Below, piece by piece: positions 61,068 through 64,000 of a stretch of 64,000 bases of DNA. The stretch is from Apium graveolens (Eukaryota; Streptophyta; Magnoliopsida; Apiales; Apiaceae). The notes under the pieces are model-generated. The model saw only the letters and a program-made list of their open reading frames with translations, ran no database searches and had not been told where the DNA came from. A program made the translations under genes and the position numbers. Each line of letters starts with the position of its first letter. Within the stretch, counting starts at the first letter, position 1. The DNA is taken from assembly GCF_009905375.1 (NCBI RefSeq), contig NC_133648.1, forward strand, positions 22,065,884 to 22,129,883, in the 5' to 3' direction.

Positions 61068-61982
61068 GGAAACCTGGAACTCAGGCCTGCTCTGGCCTAG
61101 CTGAAAGAATCATAATAGTAAACAAGTATGAGCGAAAGAAATGCTCAGAAAGCGGTATATAGCTTATAATTTAAAACAACAGCAACAATATATCTGAAGA
61201 ACAAAACCAAACAACAATACCTGAACAATATAAAAAATTGATATAAGTTTTGATAATAAACAACACTTTTATATATCTTTTTGTTTTGGATTAGAATCCT
61301 CGAATGACGGTGTGTTGCCGTCGGTGATCAGCCGCGGAGCAACACTGGTATGCCGAAGCATATCCAACTAAACAAACGGGGCACCCAAGGCACATATTGT
61401 CCTAGCGAGGTATAATAATCAAGTATAATACATGGCTCATACTGGACCTCCGCCACGGCCTCTTATGCTACCATCTAATCCATCAAAAAACATTTTTAAT
61501 CAAAAGAGTTGGATTAAACGACATCCTTAACCATATAACTCCCCATTTCTCATGGTCCAGAGTTATCTCAACAACCGATGGCAAAAGAACTAGAACAATT
61601 AGTTATTCACTAATCTCAACTCAACGTTCCATTGTATAAAGTAATTTATATTGAAATGTAAAAATGCATAACTATTCTAAACTTAGAATAGGGAAGAAAT
61701 ACTTGCATAATAGAGTTCAAAATGAATATCACTTGAATGTTAAATGAAGGTAAGGATACTAGCAATTATACTACAAGAATGGTGAGGAATACTTGCATAA
61801 TAGAGTTCATAATGAATATCACTTGAACGATAAGTGAAGGTAGAAATACTTGCCTGGTATGTTCAATAACTTCTTATTATAACTCTGGCCTATAGCTACT
61901 AGCTACTGACTCCATCTAATACTGGACTGCGCTCCTTGCAACTCGGTTCTATAAAGAAAAGGACTATCTTAATTGATAGAAC
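61068..61982 (-). repeat. LARD-related LTR, right part
   Basis: It continues the diverged LTR interrupted by B. AAGTATGAGCGAAAGAAATG (61125) matches 3010 of the LARD. The strongest match is 61290-61482 against 3632-3823, including the hairpin. TACTTGCATAATAGAGTTC and similar phrases (61700-61850) match 4080-4200. After about 61860 the match fades, so the right end is only approximate. It is much shorter than the 4.19-kb LARD LTR, either by deletion or because it is another subfamily. No internal partner is seen, so it may be a solo or truncated LTR. Confidence 0.65.
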
Positions 61983-62097
61983 CAAACTTAATTATCATTT
62001 AGTTGCATTCACGTAGTTGCATTCATGCATTAGGTTTGTTTTGTAGTTTTGAGTCTGTTTATGCTTGAGGACAAGCATCGATTCAAGTTTGGGGGTG
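61983..62097 (+). other. Athila-like 3' region and polypurine tract
   Basis: It contains CTTGAGGACAAGCATCGATT and TCAAGTTTGGGGGTG directly before the LTR start TGATAAGTGG. The AAGTTTGGGGGTG tract is the plus-strand primer site and fixes the plus orientation. Confidence 0.72.
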
Positions 62098-63511
62098 TGA
62101 TAAGTGGATTTTATATCTACTTGGAACGCTTCATTACAAGCTTAAGTTGGTGTTTTGGACTCAAGTTGTTGGTATTTTTGATATGTTTTTGTGTTTGTGC
62201 ATTTCAGGCATCAACGAAGCTTTTCAAAGAATTATACTGAAAAAATATCAGAATTGGAAGCCTAGGCCATTCTTAAGTTGTACAGAATCTCGTTAGTTTC
62301 GCGTGGGCAGTTGAATCGCCTAATTCTGACGAGCAGAACTCAAGATACGGTCAAAAGAAGAATTGTTAGAATTATTCCAGAATGTCAGCACGGCTGCACA
62401 TTGTAGCAGCGCGCCCGTGCCGCTGAAAACACTATTTCAGCGCGGCTGCACCCTGTAGCAGCGCGCCCGGTTTCTGCCCCAGAATCCCGATTTTAATCAA
62501 AATTGAAGATTTTGAGAGTTCTGGTCATCCCGGGGCCTATATATACCAATAAAAGACGGTTTTAATAACAAGTAGACCAGGGAGAACAATAAGAAGACCT
62601 AGAGAGCACGAGAAGGCTACGGAGAAGAAGACTCTGGTTTTTTTAATATAGTTGATACTTGGATGCTCGTTTTCGAACCCTAGTACTCTTATATTATTTT
62701 ATATCATGCTCTCATTGGAACCCATGGTGACGATGAGTTTAGTTATGAACTAATCGTTATCACGGGGTTCTAACGGATTTACTTATGGATTTCAATAGTT
62801 AATTGTTTTCAATATCTTGGTGTGTGGTGATTGATTGATATCCTAGTATTGGTTGTGCTTATTCGTCTTATGTGCGTAGCTAACATATAAGCTAGCGTGT
62901 TAATCTCTATTGAAGCGACAGTGAATATAGAGATTTAGAACTTGCCATGCTAGCATAGGTTCATGTATTTGTTATGCATGATTCATAGGTAATTTTTAAC
63001 CATCTTACTTGCCCTATGTAATCACGATAGATAACTTGTTCATTAAACCTTTATGTTGTCAAATTCTATAGACATATAAGGTCTCAACATAATTGGTGTC
63101 TATTCAGCTTCTATCTCTTTTGTGGATGTCTGGTAGTAGGGTATTCGTACAACAAAAGTTGGCATTTACTAGTTTCGTGTTATCTGATTAGTTGTCATCA
63201 CCATTACATGCTAAAGTTAAGAACAATGACTTTGAATGAAGTAGTAATGAAGTTAGAATCCCATGTCTGTCTCATATAAGTAATTGAACCTCAATTCTCT
63301 TAGTTAATGTTATTTAGTATAATCTCTTAGTTTAATCAAACCCAATTTGTTATTTGTCTTAGCATTGAACGATAGCCATACATTGTTGCATAGGTGCATA
63401 AATTGAAATTAACCTAAACCAAACTCTGGGGGAACGAATCTGATTTATATCTTATACTACTTGCAAATGTGTATACTTGCGTGAATGCTAGCTCGTGTTT
63501 TCGCCCTAACA
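62098..63511 (+). repeat. Athila-type 3' LTR
   Basis: It starts TGATAAGTGGATTTTATATC after the polypurine tract and probably ends CGCCCTAACA at 63511, where Tekay integrase similarity begins. That gives 1414 bp. A GC-rich pair of related phrases (CGGCTGCACATTGTAGCAGC, CGGCTGCACCCTGTAGCAGC at about 62391 and 62440) lies inside. No gene. No 5' LTR partner in plus orientation is found in the window. Confidence 0.65.
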
Positions 63512-64000
63512 TGCATGTGTGGTGGTAAGGCTAGCTCGTGAGAAAGGCCTCAAAATCTAAAGAGGGAAACATAACGCGGACTCAGCTTTCCTTTCTTTCC
63601 AAATCTGGATAAACATTTCCAAGGTAAAATCTTCAATAAAACTGCTTCTCCAATTTAAAATTCCATATCCTTTCTGGCAGGATAATCATATTTGCATTGA
63701 CGATCTTAAGCTACCACCAATCTTTTTCAAATGAGTCTTAGTTTTCCTTTGTCTGCTATCAATTCTGGGCCCCAAAATCTTTCTCTCACTTTAACTATCT
63801 GTCTGCGGATGATACGCGGTACTCATCTTCAACTTTGTTCCGAAAAAATCTTGAAAACTCTTCCAAAATCTTGAATTAAATCGTGGATCTCTGTTTTAAA
63901 CTATGGATACTAGAACTCCATGTCGAACCACAATTTTCTTTAGATATAATCGAACCAATTTATTCAAGGAGAATCTCTCGTTAATGGGAAGAAAATGCGC
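63512..64000 (-). pseudogene. Decayed Tekay-type integrase fragment
   Basis: Read leftwards from 64000 across several frames and stops: [40 protein letters not shown] (integrase core around the second Asp), then after a deletion of the following core segment CKYDYPARKDMEF, and [23 protein letters not shown], ending HELALPPHM next to the Athila LTR. The corresponding strings are in element D (26210-26860), but this copy is diverged and dead. It is the host sequence into which the Athila-like LTR inserted, and it continues past the window edge. Confidence 0.82.

Noticed and set aside
63488..63542. 11-bp direct repeat GCTAGCTCGTG at 63488 and 63531 as a possible target duplication
   Set aside because: The second copy is within decayed integrase sequence (HELAL on the minus strand) and the first within the Athila LTR; the LTR end at CCCTAACA between them is a better boundary. 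I treat it as coincidence.

Overview
This is a eudicot-like plant nuclear window made almost entirely of nested transposable elements, with no intact host gene. The evidence is full-length Ty3 and Ty1 LTR retrotransposons, a Mutator-like element, a broken S-domain receptor kinase gene and a very high LTR load. I cannot fix the species; the overall look suggests an asterid, but that is only an impression. One 100-N assembly gap lies at 45405-45504.

Layout, outermost to innermost. An S-domain (G-type lectin) receptor-like kinase pseudogene starts at 414, is cut near 1003 and reappears at 48636-48821. Between the two parts sits a decayed MuDR-type Mutator element (about 1004-1975 and 44616-45404). 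Inside it is Ty3 element A (1976-44615, minus strand, TSD ATTAT). Element A was invaded by a non-coding long-LTR element of LARD type (2560-12318, minus, TSD CCAAC) and by Ty1/copia element C (14661-36665, minus, TSD GAACG). Element C was invaded by chromodomain (Tekay/Del-type) Ty3 element D (16910-31291, plus, TSD ATGAA). All four TSDs and LTR pairs can be read directly. LTR divergence follows the nesting: A most, C 17 differences in 1095 bp, D about a dozen in 4.15 kb.

Right of the gap are a SIRE-like copia 5' half (45505-48450), a fragment of an Athila-type LTR, the second receptor-kinase fragment and the 3' end of an Athila-like element (about 48845-49826, then 61983-63511). That 3' end is interrupted by an LTR related to the LARD element, which itself contains Ty3 element B (50115-61062, minus, TSD CCTGG). 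The window ends in a decayed Tekay integrase fragment on the minus strand.

The main biological point is elements A and B, one Tat-lineage family. Their gag-pol (with a second, archaeal-type RNase H) is on the minus strand. Between pol and the 3' LTR, on the opposite strand, lies a complete-looking spliced gene: TATA box, leader intron, three coding exons with canonical GT-AG introns, and a 597-residue product. The product has a Transposase_28-like (putative gypsy-type transposon) region, a coiled coil and an acidic Ser/Thr/Glu tail. In B this antisense gene is open throughout although the neighbouring pol has a nonsense codon and a frameshift. Between A and B its first 156 codons differ at 35 silent but only 12 replacement codons, a sign of purifying selection. 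Arrays of palindromic and 82-bp repeats lie just upstream of its promoter. Element D is the youngest, has an intact 1569-residue gag-pol and carries an extra 242-residue acidic ORF in its leader.
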